Part shown: in pieces, positions 53,606 through 64,000 of the stretch
Layout: the number at the start of each line of letters is the position of its first letter
Numbering within the stretch: position 1 is the first letter of the stretch
The notes under the pieces: model-generated
What the model was told of the DNA's origin: nothing
Databases searched by the model: none
Seen by the model: the letters and a program-made list of their open reading frames with translations, nothing else
Origin: Paguma larvata
Taxonomy: Eukaryota; Chordata; Mammalia; Carnivora; Viverridae
Assembly (NCBI GenBank): GCA_030068075.1
Contig: CM057828.1
Coordinates: 110,218,699-110,282,698 of the forward strand
DNA: 64,000 bases
Reading direction: 5' to 3'
Position numbers and translations under genes: made by a program

Positions 53606-56600
53606 CATTGAGTTGTAAGAGTTCTTTATATATTTTGGATATTAGCCCCTTATCAAACATCCGATTGGCAAATATTTTCTTCCATTCGGGGTGTTGCCTT
53701 TTTGTTTTGTTTTGTCAGTAGTTCTTTTGCTATGCAAAAGCTTTTTAGTTTGATATAGTCCCATTTGTTTATTTTGGCTTTTGTTGCTCTTGCCTGTGGA
53801 ATCAAATCCAAAATAATATCACTGAGACTGATACCAAGGAGCTTATTGCCTATATTTTCTTCTAGGGGTTTTGTGGTTTCAAGTCCTACATTCAAGTCTA
53901 ATCCATTTTGAGTTTATTTTTGTGTATGGTGTGAGAGAGTGGTCCAGTTTCTTTCTTTTGCATGTAGCTGTCCAGTTTTCCCAGCACCATTTATTAATGT
54001 TCCCCATTGTATAGTCTTTCCTCCCTTATCGTAGATTAATTGATGATTTATGTTTGGGTTTATTTCTGGGCTCTCTATTCTGTCCTGTTGATCCATGTAT
54101 CTGTTTTTGTGCAAGTACCATACTGTTTTGATCACTATAGCTTTGTAATACAGTTTAAAACCAGGGAATATGACACCTCCAGCTTTGTTCTTCTTTCTCA
54201 AGATTGCTTTGGCTCTTCAGGTTTTTTGTGGTTCCATGAAAATATTTGTTGTGGTTGTGTGAAAAATGCCATTGGTATTTTGACAGGGATTTCCTTGAAT
54301 CTGTAGATCGTTTTGAGTAGTATGGACATTTTAGCAGAGTTAATGCTTCCAGTCATGAGCATGGAATGTCTTTTCATTTGTTTGTGTCTTCTTTGATTTC
54401 TTTCATCAGTGTCTTACAGTTTTCAGAGTATAGGTCTTTCGCCTCATTGGTTGAATATATCCCTAGAGATTTTATTCTTTCTGATACAATGGTGAATGGG
54501 ATTGTTTTCTTAACTTCTTTTTCTGATGTATAAAATGTAACTGATTTCTGTATATTATTTTTTTATCCTGCAACTTTGGTGAATTAATTTATCAGTTCTA
54601 ACAGGCTTTTTGTTTTCGTTTTTGTTTTAGTCTTTAGAGTTTTGTGTATAGTACCATGGTCATCTGCAAATAGTGACAGTTTTACCTCTGCCTTTTACCA
54701 ATTTGGATGCCTTTATTTTTCTTGCCTAGTTTCTCTGGCTAGGACTTCCAATACTATGTTGAATGAAAGAGGCAATGGTGGGCATCCTTGTCTTGTTCCT
54801 GATCTTGGGAAAAGCTTTCAGCTTTTCACCATTGAGTATGATAGTTTTGAGTTTGTCATATGTAGACTATATGTATATCTATATATCAAGATATACATTT
54901 CTTCTATACCTGTTTTGTTGGGAGTTTTTTTTATATATCATAAATGGGTACTGGATTTTTTCAAATGCTTTTATGCATCTGTTTCAATGATTATATGATT
55001 TTCATCCTTCTTTTTGCTAATGTGATATATCTTGTAGATTGATTTGCAGAAGTTGGGACAACCTTGCATTCCTGGAATAAATCCCATTTGATCATTCTAT
55101 TAGTGTATTGTTGAATTGGGGTGCTAATATCTTGTTGATGATTTTTGCATCTATGTTTATCAAGGATATTGGCCTATAATTTTTGTGTGTGTGTGTATGG
55201 TGTCTTTGGTTTTGATATGAGGGTAATGCTGACCTTTTAAAGTGACTTTGAGGGGAAGAGGGGGGGAAAAAGCTACAGAAAGGGAGGTAGACAAAGCACA
55301 AGAGATTCTTAAATACTAAGAACAAACTGAGGGTTGAAGAGAATATGGGACGGGGGAGACAGGGTGACGGGCACTGAGGAGGGCACTTGTTGGGATGAGC
55401 GCTGGGTGTTGTATGGAAACCAATTTGACAATAAATTGATTAAATTAATTAATTAATTAATTAATTAATTAATTAAATAAAGTGAGTTTGGAAGTATTCC
55501 TTTCTCTTCAATTACTTTAGAACCACTTGAGAAGGAAAGTATTTATTCTTTTTTGAATGTTTGGTAGGATTCACCAGTGAAGCTGTCTGGTCCTGGACTT
55601 TTGTTTGTTGGAAGCTTTTTGATTACCAATTCAGTATCATTACTAGTAATTGGTCTGTTCAGATTTTCTGTTTCTTCATAATTAAATCATAGAAGACTAT
55701 GCGTTTCCAGAAATTTATCCATTTCTCCTAGGTTGTCCAAATTTTTGGTGTATACTTTGTTCATAGTAGTCTCTTATGATCTTTTGTATTTCTGTGGTAT
55801 CTGTTGTAACTTCCCTTTCATTCTTTATTTCATTTGGGCCCTCTCTCCTTTTTTCCTTGATGAACCTGTCAAAAGGTTTGTCAACCGTGTTTATTTTTTC
55901 AAAGAATCAGGTCTTAATTTCATTTATCTTTTCTAAGTTTGTTTGGTTTTTGTTGTCTCTATTTCATTTATTTCCACTCTGATATTTATTATTTCCTTCC
56001 TTCTAACCTAGGGCTCTTTTTTTTTTTTTCTAGTTCTTTTAAGTATAAAGTTAGATTGTTTATTTGAAAATTTTTTTTCATTGGTTTCTTGAGGTAGGTT
56101 CATATTGCTATGAACTTTCCTCTTGGAAATATCTTTGTTGTGTCCCACAAATTTTGAAATGTTGTGTTTCCACTTTTATTTGACTCAAGATATTTTTTGA
56201 TGTTACATTTACATTTAATTTCCTCATTGACCCATTGGTTATTTAGTCTTCATGTGCTTGTGTTTTTTTCCACTTCTCTTCTTGTAATGGATTTCCAGTT
56301 TCTGCTATTGTGATTGGAAAAGATGCTTGATATGATTTCAGTCTTCTTAAATTTATTGAGACTTGTTTTGTGGCCTAACGTATGATCTATCCTGAAGGAT
56401 GTTTATGGGCACTCGAAGAACGTGTGTACTGCTGCTTTTGGACAGAATCTTATGTAAATATCTATTAAGTCCATCTGGCCTAATGTGTCATTTAAGGCTG
56501 ATGTTTTCTTAGTGATTTTTTGTATGGATAAAATATCCATTGATGTGAGTTGGGTATTTAAGTCCCCTACTATGATTATATTGCTGTCAGTTTCTCCCTT

Positions 56601-57000
56601 TATGTCTGTTGATATTTGTTTTATATATTTAGCTGTTCCTATTTGGGGTGTATAAATATTTACAAATGTTATAACCCCTGTCAGATTCACCCCTTTATCA
56701 TTGTGTAATTCTTTCTTTGTCTTTTGTTACAGTCTTTGTCTTCAAGTCTATTTTTCATGATATTAAGTATTGCTCTCCCATTTTCCTTTCATTTCCATTT
56801 GCGTGGATTATCTTTTTCCTTCCCTTCACTTTCAGTCTGCGTGTCTTTAGCTCTGAAGTGAGTCTCTGGTAGGCAGCATATGGATGAGTCAAATGTTTCT
56901 ATCCATTCAGCTACCCTATGTCTTTTGATTGGAGAACTTAGTCTATTTACATTTAAATTAATTATTGGTAGGCATATACTTGTTGCCATTTCGTTAATTG
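53606..57000 (-). pseudogene. L1 ORF2 remnant, minus strand, broken
   Basis: Translated pieces match L1 ORF2 in order: N-terminal endonuclease part (LNVNRLSSPIKRHRVAEWI, near 56880-56960), VGDLNTQLTSMD (about 56570), reverse transcriptase NYRPISLINIDAKIINKILA near 55110-55180, the [19 protein letters not shown] part (about 54140-54200) and KAKINKWDYIKLKSFC (about 53720-53770). Frames are interrupted by stops, shifts and the young L1 insert (55251-55477). It keeps longer readable tracts than the plus-strand copy, so it is probably the younger of the two, but it cannot make a functional enzyme. Confidence 0.85.
55251..55477 (+). mobile_element. Young 5'-truncated carnivore L1 3' end
   Basis: About 225 bp of plus-strand sequence ends GGGCACTTGTTGGGATGAGCGCTGGGTGTTGTATGGAAACCAATTTGACAATAAATTG (55382-55440), the 3' end of young carnivore-lineage L1. 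The tail has become (TTAA)n (55445-55476). A near-perfect 13-bp duplication (TAAAGTGACTTTG/TAAAGTGAGTTTG; 55238-55250, 55478-55490) proves a target-primed insertion into the older minus-strand L1. Confidence 0.93.
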
Positions 57001-58227
57001 TTTTCTGTTTGTTGTATGGTTTTTCTCTGTTCCTTTCTTCTCTTGCTCTCTTCTCTTGTGGCTTGATGATTTTTTTTTTTTAGTGTTATGTTTAGGTTCC
57101 TTTCTAATTATTTTTTTGTGTATCTATTATAAGCTTTTGGTTTCTGGTTATGACGAGTTTCATATCTAACTACCTATTTATATAGCAGCCTATTTTAAGT
57201 TGATGATCATTTCAATTTGACTGCATTCTAAAAGTACTACATTTTTTACTCTGTTACCCCATATTTTTATGTTTTTGATATATTTTACATATTTTTATTT
57301 TATGTATCCCTTACCTAATTAGTGTATAGTTTTTACTACCTTTTTCTTTTAACCTTAGTACTAGCATTATAAGTGGTTGATCAACTACCTTTACTGTATT
57401 TGCCTTCACCAGTGAGATTTTTTTTTCATATATTTATTTCTAGTTATGACCCTTTCTTTTTAGCTTAAGGAAATCCCTTTAACAATTCTTGTAAGGCCAG
57501 TTTTGTGGTGATAAACTCCCTTAGCTTTTTCTTGTCTGGGAAACTGTTTATCTCTCTTTCAATTCTGAATGATTACCTTGCCAGAGAGAGTATTCTTGGC
57601 TGGACGTCTTTTAGCATTTTGAATACATCATGTTTCTCTCTTCTAGCCTGCAATATTTCTGCTGAAAAATCTGATAGTCTTATGGGATGTCCTCGTATGT
57701 AACCAGTTGTTTTTCTCTTGCTGCTTTTAAGATTCTCTCTTTATTTTTAACTTTGGCATTTTTAATTGTGTCTTGGTGTGGAACTTTTTGGGTTCATCTT
57801 GTTTGGGAACCTGTGCTTCCTGGATCTCCTTGTCTGTTTTCTTCCTCAGGTTAGAGAAGTTTTCAGCCATTATTTCTTAAGTAAGTATTTTGCCTTTCTC
57901 CCTTCTTCAGGAGAATGTTAATATGCTTGTTGTTTTCTCCCAGATGACTTAAGCTATCCTTATTTTAAAAATTCTTTTTTTTCTTTTTGTTGTTCTGTTT
58001 GGATAATTTCCACTACCTTATCTTCCAGGTCACTGATCTATTTGGTATCATCTAGTCTGATGTCGGTTACTTCTAGTGTACTTTTCAGTACAGTTATTAT
58101 ATTCTTCAGTTCTATGAGTTTCCTATTTGGTACTTTCTTATATTTTCTCTCTTTATTAAAGTTCTTACTGCGATCATCTGTTCTCTCGAGTTTGGTGAGC
58201 ATCTTTATGGCTGTTAATTTGAACTCT

Positions 58228-58440
58228 TTTTTTTTAATGTTTATTTATTTTTGAAGGAGGTAGAGACAGAGTGTGAGTGGAGAGGGACAGAGAGAGAAGG
58301 AGACACAGAATTGGAAGCAGGCTCCAGGCTCTGAACTGTCAGCACAGAGCCCAACACGGAGCTCAAACTCACAAGATGTGAGATCATGACCTGGGCTGAA
58401 GTTGGACACTTAACCGACTGAGCCACCCAGACACCCCCCA
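58228..58440 (-). mobile_element. Felid SINE in minus-strand L1, minus strand
   Basis: The reverse tail TTTTTTTTAATGTTTATTTATTTTTGAAGG is at 58228-58257 and the head GGGGGTGTCTGGGTGGCTCAGTC ends near 58439. The duplication TTAATTTGAACTCT/TTGATTTGAAGTCT (58214-58227, 58441-58454) is imperfect. It interrupts the ORF1 region of the L1. Confidence 0.9.
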
Positions 58441-58739
58441 TTGATTTGAAGTCTTAATCAGGTATATATTTACTAGGTAAATTACTTATTCCATTTTATT
58501 AAGTTTTTTTTTCCTGAGATTTTATCTTGTTCCTTCATTTGGAACAATTTCTTTGTTTCTTCATTTGCCTGACTGTGTTTGTTTCTGTGTGCTCTGTGAA
58601 ACAGTTCTCTCTCCCTGTCTCGAAGGAGTAGCTCTGTATAGAAGATGAGCCTTATTCTTTAACGTTGCCCTGGTTCTTATATGTATCTTCAGTTGTTTCT
58701 CTAAGTATTTCAGACTCTTGGAGTTCAGAAAGGTAACCC

Positions 58740-59510
58740 CCATCCCATGACTTGAGCCTCGTGCTCACGGGCATCCCCTGTGTGGGTTGTGATGCCTGTT
58801 GCCTCCAGTGGGGTCATGGGAGCAGTGCTGGGGGGCAGGGCTGCTCTGCGGCTGGTCTGGTGGTTTCATGCCAGCTGTACAGGCATGTTTCTGTTTGCCC
58901 AGAACTGTTAGATGGGTAGAGTGGGGTTATAAAAATGGTACCTGCAGTGCAGCACCAGCACCAGCAAGGTAGAGGGAGCCCATAAAAAATGGCATCTGCT
59001 AGTGTTCCCTTCCGACAGACTTCTGCTTGGGGAGCTTCTTAGCAGTTCTGTTTATGATCACATATCTTGAGCAGGACCAGTAAGAGAGGAGTCTGGCCTG
59101 GTGAGCTGGAGCTGGTGATCTCCATCCATCTAGTTGGTGGCTCCATGAGACCCAGCCCTAAGCCCCCAGGTTTCTCCAGACAGAAGCCATGGCAGGGTGA
59201 GGACCTCCCATATCCATCCACATGTGTGTATGTGCCTGCCAGCCAGAGTCTAGCCAAGTGTGTGTGTGCACACGTGCATGCAAGCCTGTGTGCCAGCCAG
59301 AGTCCAGAATGTGAGGGTGCTGCACCAGGACTGGTAAACCCAGGATGAGGCAGCTGTTGGTACCACTGCTTTGTTCTCTGTATCTTCATAAACAGCAATT
59401 TCCTCTTTTCTTGGTATTGAGTGCTCAGTTCCTTAGAGTTATGGAGCTCGTTTAGGGGGCTACGTAATTGCATTATGCCCTCCTCCATGCAAATTCCCTT
59501 TAGTGTCTCT
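58740..59510 (-). other. L1 5' UTR of the minus-strand element
   Basis: GC-rich sequence with direct repeats of the AGCCAGAGTC type (59240-59251 and 59295-59306) lies upstream, in L1 orientation, of the ORF1 region. Such GC-rich 5' UTRs carry the internal promoter of L1 elements. The sequence is degraded and its exact start is unclear. A 149-codon frame on the minus strand (59039-59488) is a by-product, not a known protein. Confidence 0.55.
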
Positions 59511-59984
59511 CAACAAAGGTGGTATTGGCGTTAGAGTAAGAAAAATATTTTTGGCATGGGACTGACCCAACATTGAAGCTTCGTTAGTTTCCCTGGCCCT
59601 CCAAATGAATATAAGTAGGATGCTTTCTGACCCTGTGATAATTAAAAATGCCCCTGCCATTCTTCCAAAGCTACTGCAGTAGCCTTTCTGAAATCAGAGG
59701 TTTACTCTCCAAAGAGAATTAGATTGAGTCTCAAAGCCTTTGGACCTGACTTTTCTCTTAGTCTGTGACCTTTTCTCTAGGAGAGTGACTTTGAATAACT
59801 ACACATTTGCATGATGGCTTTCCTGTTTGTTATTCCCACCTTTATAATACCCCATACTCAGATAAGAACCTATCTCTGTGTATATGTGGAACTCGTGGCT
59901 TTGACCTATTTTGTGATGTCATAAATCTTGGATTGTTAAAGGATGTGTCAAAACCCAAATATCTTAACTCATTCATTCATTGAA
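59511..59984. other. Unassigned DNA
   Basis: No gene or repeat family recognised between the L1 and the next old repeat. Confidence 0.35.
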
Positions 59985-60625
59985 TCATACTTGTTAAGGA
60001 CCTACTACTGCATTAAAGTTCTGGGAGAGAGAGAAATCAATGAAGCGATCACAATAATAATACGCAATTGCAAACCCAGATTTGTGTTCTGAAGAAGGAA
60101 AAGAATAAGGCTAAAGGGAAATTTGTTATAAAGGAACCACATAGACTGACTGAGCAGTCAGAAAAGGTTTTTAGTAAAATGATGCTGGGGTTGAGACCCG
60201 AAGGTCATGCAGGGGCTAGCTAGACGAAGGGGTTGTTGTCATGGCATTTGATCATTCTAGATGGAAGAAACAGCATGTGCAAAAGGCCTATTTGAGAGGA
60301 TCATTGGGGCATGGGAGAAATTAGAGAGGCTGATTTGGCTGGAGCACAGAGAACAGGGACATTTGAATAGAGGCCTCGCAGGCTTGTTAGAGAATTGGTT
60401 TTTATTTTAAGAGCAATGGGAATCCCTTGGTGGGCTTTAAAACAGGGAGTACGAAGATCAGTCATGCTTTTTGGAAAGATTCTTATGGATACAGTGTGGG
60501 AAGCAGGTTGGAAGAGAATCTGGCTGGATCCAAAGAGATGGCCACCACAAGTCATCCAGGTGAGAGATAAAGACAGTCTGGACTAAGAGGGAAGCAGTGG
60601 AAGTGGTGAGCAGTAGATAGATGTA
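59985..60625 (+). repeat. Ancient mammalian interspersed repeat, family not assigned (copy 3)
   Basis: The longest of three copies. Landmarks: 'TTGTTAAGGACCTACTACTGCATTAAAGTTCTGGGAGAG' (59991-60029), 'GATGCTGGGGTTGAGACCCGAAGG', 'TCATTCTAGATGGAAGAAACAGCATGTGCAAAAGGCCTA' (60252-60290), 'GGCTGGAGCACAGAGAACAGGGAC', 'TTTTATTTTAAGAGCAATGGGAATCCCTTGGTGGGCTTTAAAACAGGGAG' (60401-60450). It gives the element order used to recognise the other copies. Confidence 0.6.
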
Positions 60626-61904
60626 GAGAGATTCAGGAAGCAAAATGGTTGGTTCGCCGTGATGGGTTGGTTTGGGTGGTGATAATAAAGGAAATGGGAT
60701 GACTTAGTTTATTGCTGTGTTACTTCAGAGATGGACGTCAATGCCATTTACTGACGTGGAAGCTCAGGAGGGGTCAGGTGAGGCTGACAGCCAGGGTTTA
60801 CTCAAGTAACCCATGAACTTGCTTTTGGACAATTCAGGTTCAAAGTATCTGACACAATCTGAGGAAAAGTCAAACAGGGAAATGCCTGGGCAGGGGAAGA
60901 GGTGGTAACAGGGCGGAGACCAGGGAAGATATTATAGTATTCTGCTTACAGATCGTTGTAACCATTTATTTCTGTCATATCTTCCTTTTCTTGACAGTTC
61001 TGTCAGACGCTGGGGTGGCCGTCCACTGTGGCAAGTAGCGAGAGATGCTTGAGGGTCTCTCTGGAATCTCTTAAGAAAACAATAAAGAACTTGTACTCCT
61101 CTTTAAAGATTGGATTCAAAGTAGGATTAAAGGTATATTTTGTCCTTTGAAAACCTGAAATAGAGCATAACATACAAAATCTAGAATCTTTTAATGAATT
61201 AGGAATTAAAGTTTTAGAAAAAAAAAGTGTTTAGAAACATTCTGACTTGTTAAGATTCCCTTTAGGGAATCCCTTTAGGGAACCCTGGCTAGTGACCCTG
61301 GCTTCCAGGAAAGATGGCCCTAGACTCATCTACATCAAGACAGAGGCCTATGTGTGTCTTCAGGAAGATTCTCAGAGGCCCCTACCTGGGGCCTTTCCTT
61401 AAGGAGACTGTGTGCTGTGATGTCTCCCTAACTTCTCACGGGCTCCTGGTGTCAATGGTGGTGTTTTTGCCAACGCCAATGACCGGTTCTCTGATTCTCC
61501 CAACACAAATGGGTGTCCAACAATTCAACTGGATCCTGACATTGACTACCCAGAGTTAGGGCAAATCCTACAGTCAAAGACTTATTGCCTCAAGGCTGCC
61601 CCCACTTCAGACACAACCACAAAGCCTAGGCTTCCCATGCTTCTGACAGACCAGCTATGAATCTAGGATTCCTGAGATAATTTGCTAAACTCACCACATA
61701 ACTCAGGAGCACACTTTATTTGTACTTTCCACTTTATTACAGAGGATATTATGAAAGCTATAAATGAATATCCAGATGAATAGATATATAAGGAAAGATC
61801 CAGAAGGGTCCTGAGCACAGGGGCCTCTGTCCCTGTGAAGTTGGGGGGGCACCCTCCTGCCACATAGATGTATTCCCCAATCTAGAAGCTCCCTGAACCC
61901 CATG
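60626..61904. other. Unassigned DNA
   Basis: No gene or repeat family recognised. A 13-bp tandem, CCCTTTAGGGAAT/CCCTTTAGGGAAC, lies at 61258-61283. An 81-codon frame at 61314-61559 has no family match. Confidence 0.4.
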
Positions 61905-62275
61905 CTACTGAGAATTTTATGGAGGCTCCGTCACAATGACATGATTGATTATTAACTCAGTCTCCAATCCTCTCTCCCACCCCAGAGGTTGGGGGAGAAG
62001 GGCTGAAAGTTCCAGCCTTTGAATCAAGGCCTAACCTGGCGACCTGCCCCATCCTGAAGCTATCTAGGGTAACATCAGAGTTGTCTCATTAGAACAAAAG
62101 ATGCACCTATCATCCAGGAAATTCTAAGAGATACAAGAGCTCTGTTGTCACGAACCAGGGACAAAGACCAAATAGCAGTAAAAGAGTCAATTCTATCATC
62201 TTTATCACTCAGGAAATTCCAAGAGCTTTAGGAGCTCTGTGTCAGGAACCATATTTATTTCTTACGATACCATAG
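61905..62275 (+). repeat. Old LTR-like repeat with an internal duplication
   Basis: The order 'GGAGGCTCCGTCACAATGACATGATTGATTATTAACTCA', 'GGTTGGGGGAGAAGGGCTGAAAGTTCCAGCC', 'ATCCTGAAGCTATCTAGGG' and 'CAGGAAATTCCAAGAGCTTTAGGAGCTCTGTGTCAGGAACC' follows a common mammalian LTR-like repeat. Here a ~95-bp segment containing the CAGGAAATTC...GAGCTCTGT block occurs twice (about 62108-62158 and 62203-62251). The family was not assigned. Confidence 0.6.
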
Positions 62276-62619
62276 GTGGCTAGCGCACTCTGGAGGTGCT
62301 CCTTGGCCAGGTGTACTCCTGTGGGGTTTTTCGAAGCCATTTGCAGGTAAGTGTCAGCGGCAACTGCCTCCTATCTCCCTGACCTGCTCTGAGGACCACC
62401 CTTACTGACTGGCAGAGGGAGCCCATCTCTGATGCAAGAGCCACTGCTGACCGGGCTGGGTCAGGAAAAGCCCAGATCCAGGCAGATCCAGGCAGGGGAG
62501 AGAGTGGGGGATGGGGAAGAGGCTGTGTTCATGCCACAGGTCCGTGTCTCTGGTATGTGGTTGTCTCACAAAACGGTAACTCTTACATCACAGGCCTGTT
62601 TTCAACAAGAAAACTAGGG
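62276..62619. other. Unassigned DNA
   Basis: No gene or repeat recognised. An 11-bp tandem, AGATCCAGGC (62473-62483 and 62483-62493), is present. Confidence 0.35.
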
Positions 62620-62865
62620 TAATGCCCACCACCCACCGAGTCTCTAATCTGTGCAAACATTTACACCTACTATTGCTAATTCTCAAACCCTGGAGGGAGA
62701 CATAACCATCCTTCATTTACACATGAGTAACTGGAGGTTTAGAGAGGTTTGAACGCTTGCTCTGGGTCACAGTTAAATGGCAGAGGCTGGATTCAAACGC
62801 ACATCTGTCAGGTGCCACTGTCTATTCTATGACATTTCGTGATGCTGCCAGGTTCACGTTATGAG
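62620..62865 (+). repeat. MIR, nearly complete
   Basis: The order 'AACATTTACACCTACTATTGCTAATTCTCAAACCCTGGAGGGAGACATAACCATCCTTCATTTACACATGAGTAACTGGAGGTTTAGAGAGGTTTGAACGCTTGCTCTGGGTCACAGTTAAATGGCAGAGGCTGGATTCAAACGCA' has the MIR landmarks of a gapped ATTTACAGATGAGGAAACTGAGGC, AAGGTCACACAGCTA and GGATTCGAACCC blocks. It is one of the best-preserved MIRs here. Confidence 0.88.
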
Positions 62866-63359
62866 GACAAAAGCCAGATCCAAGAGCCAATCCCTGGAGG
62901 CTGGCCAGCCCCAAACAATGGCTGGCGACTTACCCCATAAACGAAATCAGAGAGATGGGAGCCCCAGAATGCCTGAGAGATGTGGTTCGTGGTTGGCCGT
63001 ATGAGGTACAGGGAGCTAACTTTGCTCACCGGGCAAGATGGAAGTGGATTTCTTCAACTCTTTCCGCGCTCTCATTCTAGTGCCTCTGACACCCTATTCG
63101 AAAGTTCCTGTGTGTCTTCATGGATGCAAACTTTCCAGCCTAGAGAGAGCCCTGGCATGGGCCCCTCCTTCCCCTCCAAGACACAGCCAGTCAGGATCTG
63201 GGCCCTCGTCCAGCCCGCAACACCCTACCGTGTGTCGGTATCTGGGCAGGGCTCAGGTGAAAATTTGGTGCTAAGTCTGTGACCCAGTGTGGACAAGCCC
63301 TATTGGTCAATAGACAAGTAGCTTTCCCTCAGAGAAAGGGACCATCCAGTGCTCTCCAG
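62866..63359. other. Unassigned DNA
   Basis: No gene or repeat recognised. A 100-codon frame at 62980-63282 has no family match. Confidence 0.4.
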
Positions 63360-63605
63360 CACCCACTTCTCACACTGCCCTTAATAGCACTTCACTCACT
63401 TTCTTTGGCCAAAGAGACTGGGGGGGGAGCCCCATTTGTCCCACTGGGGCAACTCTGCCCCTTTAGTCAAATCCACAAGGCTTCCTCATGAGCTCAAATC
63501 CCATTCTCTCTATGAAGCCCTCTGCCCCTCCCCTGCTCTGAATTCCTCCAACACTTCCTGCTGGCACCCTTAATTTTTCTTAAACACCAGGTATTTAAGC
63601 AACAT
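63360..63605 (+). repeat. Probable L2 3' fragment
   Basis: The block TCACACTGCCC...CTTCCTCATGAGCTCAAATCCCATTCTCTCTATGAAGCCCTCTGCCCC (63480-63530) and the ending CACCCTTAATTTTTCTTAAACACCAGGTATTTAAGCAAC fit the L2 3' order of 'caaatgccacctcctccatgaagccttccctgaccccc'. It is diverged. Confidence 0.5.
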
Positions 63606-63860
63606 GTGGGCAGGGGCTAATGGGCGAGCATTACACTCGAAACTCCTTCCTTTCCCCAGATGACCTCTGTGGCTGACTTTACAGATATTCACCCATCGTG
63701 GCAAAACGGTGTGCACGTGGCATCCTGTGATTTCCTTCTGGAAATGTTTATTTCGGAGGCACATTTCCATGTATGGACACCAGCGGCATGCCTGCCATTT
63801 CGAATGGCTCCGGGGAGGGCTGTCTTGTCACAGTGCGTCAGGGTTTGCTGAGTCATTACA
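63606..63860. other. Unassigned DNA
   Basis: No gene or repeat recognised in this short stretch before the last L1-like fragment. Confidence 0.35.
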
Positions 63861-64000
63861 GGATCGCTGGGCATTTGGGTTACCTCCAGCATGTTGCTAT
63901 TATAAATAGCATTGCTGCCTCCCAGTCATTTTTGCATTTAATCACCCACTGCTTAGATGTTTAACTGTTTCCTGGGGCTAGTCCTACCTCCTCAGAGGTG
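63861..64000 (-). mobile_element. Old L1 3'-end fragment, cut by the window edge
   Basis: TGGGCATTTGGGTTACCTCCAGCATGTTGCTATTATAAATAGCATTGCTG (63870-63919) follows the old L1M 3' landmark 'atttaggttgtttccaatttttcactattataaacaatgctg'. The rest of the element lies beyond the window. Confidence 0.5.

Larger units (their letters stand above)
53586..59510 (-). mobile_element. Minus-strand L1, 3'-shortened, inactive
   Basis: The T-run at 53586-53604 (complement of a poly-A) is followed, reading right, by the C-terminal part of ORF2, then reverse transcriptase, endonuclease, ORF1 region and a GC-rich 5' UTR to roughly 59510. The poly-A is in register with an A-rich site inside the L1 (compare 10224-10244 of the plus-strand copy), so the last ~1.2 kb of a normal L1 is missing. 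A young L1 and a SINE are nested within. The 5' limit is approximate. Confidence 0.85.

Noticed and set aside
59039..59488. 149-codon minus-strand frame as a gene
   Set aside because: Lies in L1 5' UTR sequence; not a known L1 protein.
1..64000. Naming the locus (for example a specific developmental gene desert)
   Set aside because: No exon or unique marker I could recognise with confidence; a guess would be unsupported.
1..64000. Bacterial or phage features (operons, ribosome binding sites, terminators)
   Set aside because: Repeat content shows this is mammalian DNA; such features do not apply.

Overview
The window is mammalian nuclear DNA, almost certainly from a cat-family (felid or close feliform) carnivore. 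The main evidence is at least sixteen copies of a tRNA-derived carnivore SINE of the felid type, with a head of the form GGGCGCCTGGGTGGCTCAG, a CT-rich 3' part and an A-rich tail. Most have target-site duplications that can be read directly. One insert also ends like the 3' end of a young carnivore L1. No protein-coding gene, tRNA or rRNA could be supported. The longest open frames are chance frames, one of them a low-complexity artefact of a TTCC repeat, and the only protein-like matches are decayed L1 reverse-transcriptase remnants.

Layout. 1-4562: mostly unassigned DNA, an MLT1-type LTR split by a SINE (2330-3011), and an old L1 fragment. 4578-11502: a full-length but dead plus-strand L1 with recognisable terminal duplications and four SINEs nested in it. 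11715-12450: an old L1 3' fragment split by another SINE. 12451-53585: about 41 kb with no substantial LINE-1, sparse SINEs, old MIR/L2/MER5A/LTR fragments, a strong CpG island (about 23990-25290), and several AT-rich, repeat-free islands full of homeodomain-type cores. These look like candidate conserved non-coding or enhancer elements. 53586-59510: a second L1, on the minus strand, ending at an internal A-rich site and carrying a 5'-truncated young L1 and a SINE. 59510-64000: ancient repeats, an LTR-like element with an internal duplication, a MIR, an L2 piece and an old L1 fragment at the edge.

Interpretation. The central block, with LINE-rich flanks, a CpG island, possible CTCF sites and many repeat-free islands, resembles the regulatory desert around a developmental gene. 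That is inference: conservation cannot be measured from one sequence, and the locus was not identified. No new molecular system was found. The best observations are the nested retrotransposon stratigraphy, a SINE pair inserted at an LTR/internal junction, a microsatellite apparently grown from a SINE tail, and the candidate regulatory islands.
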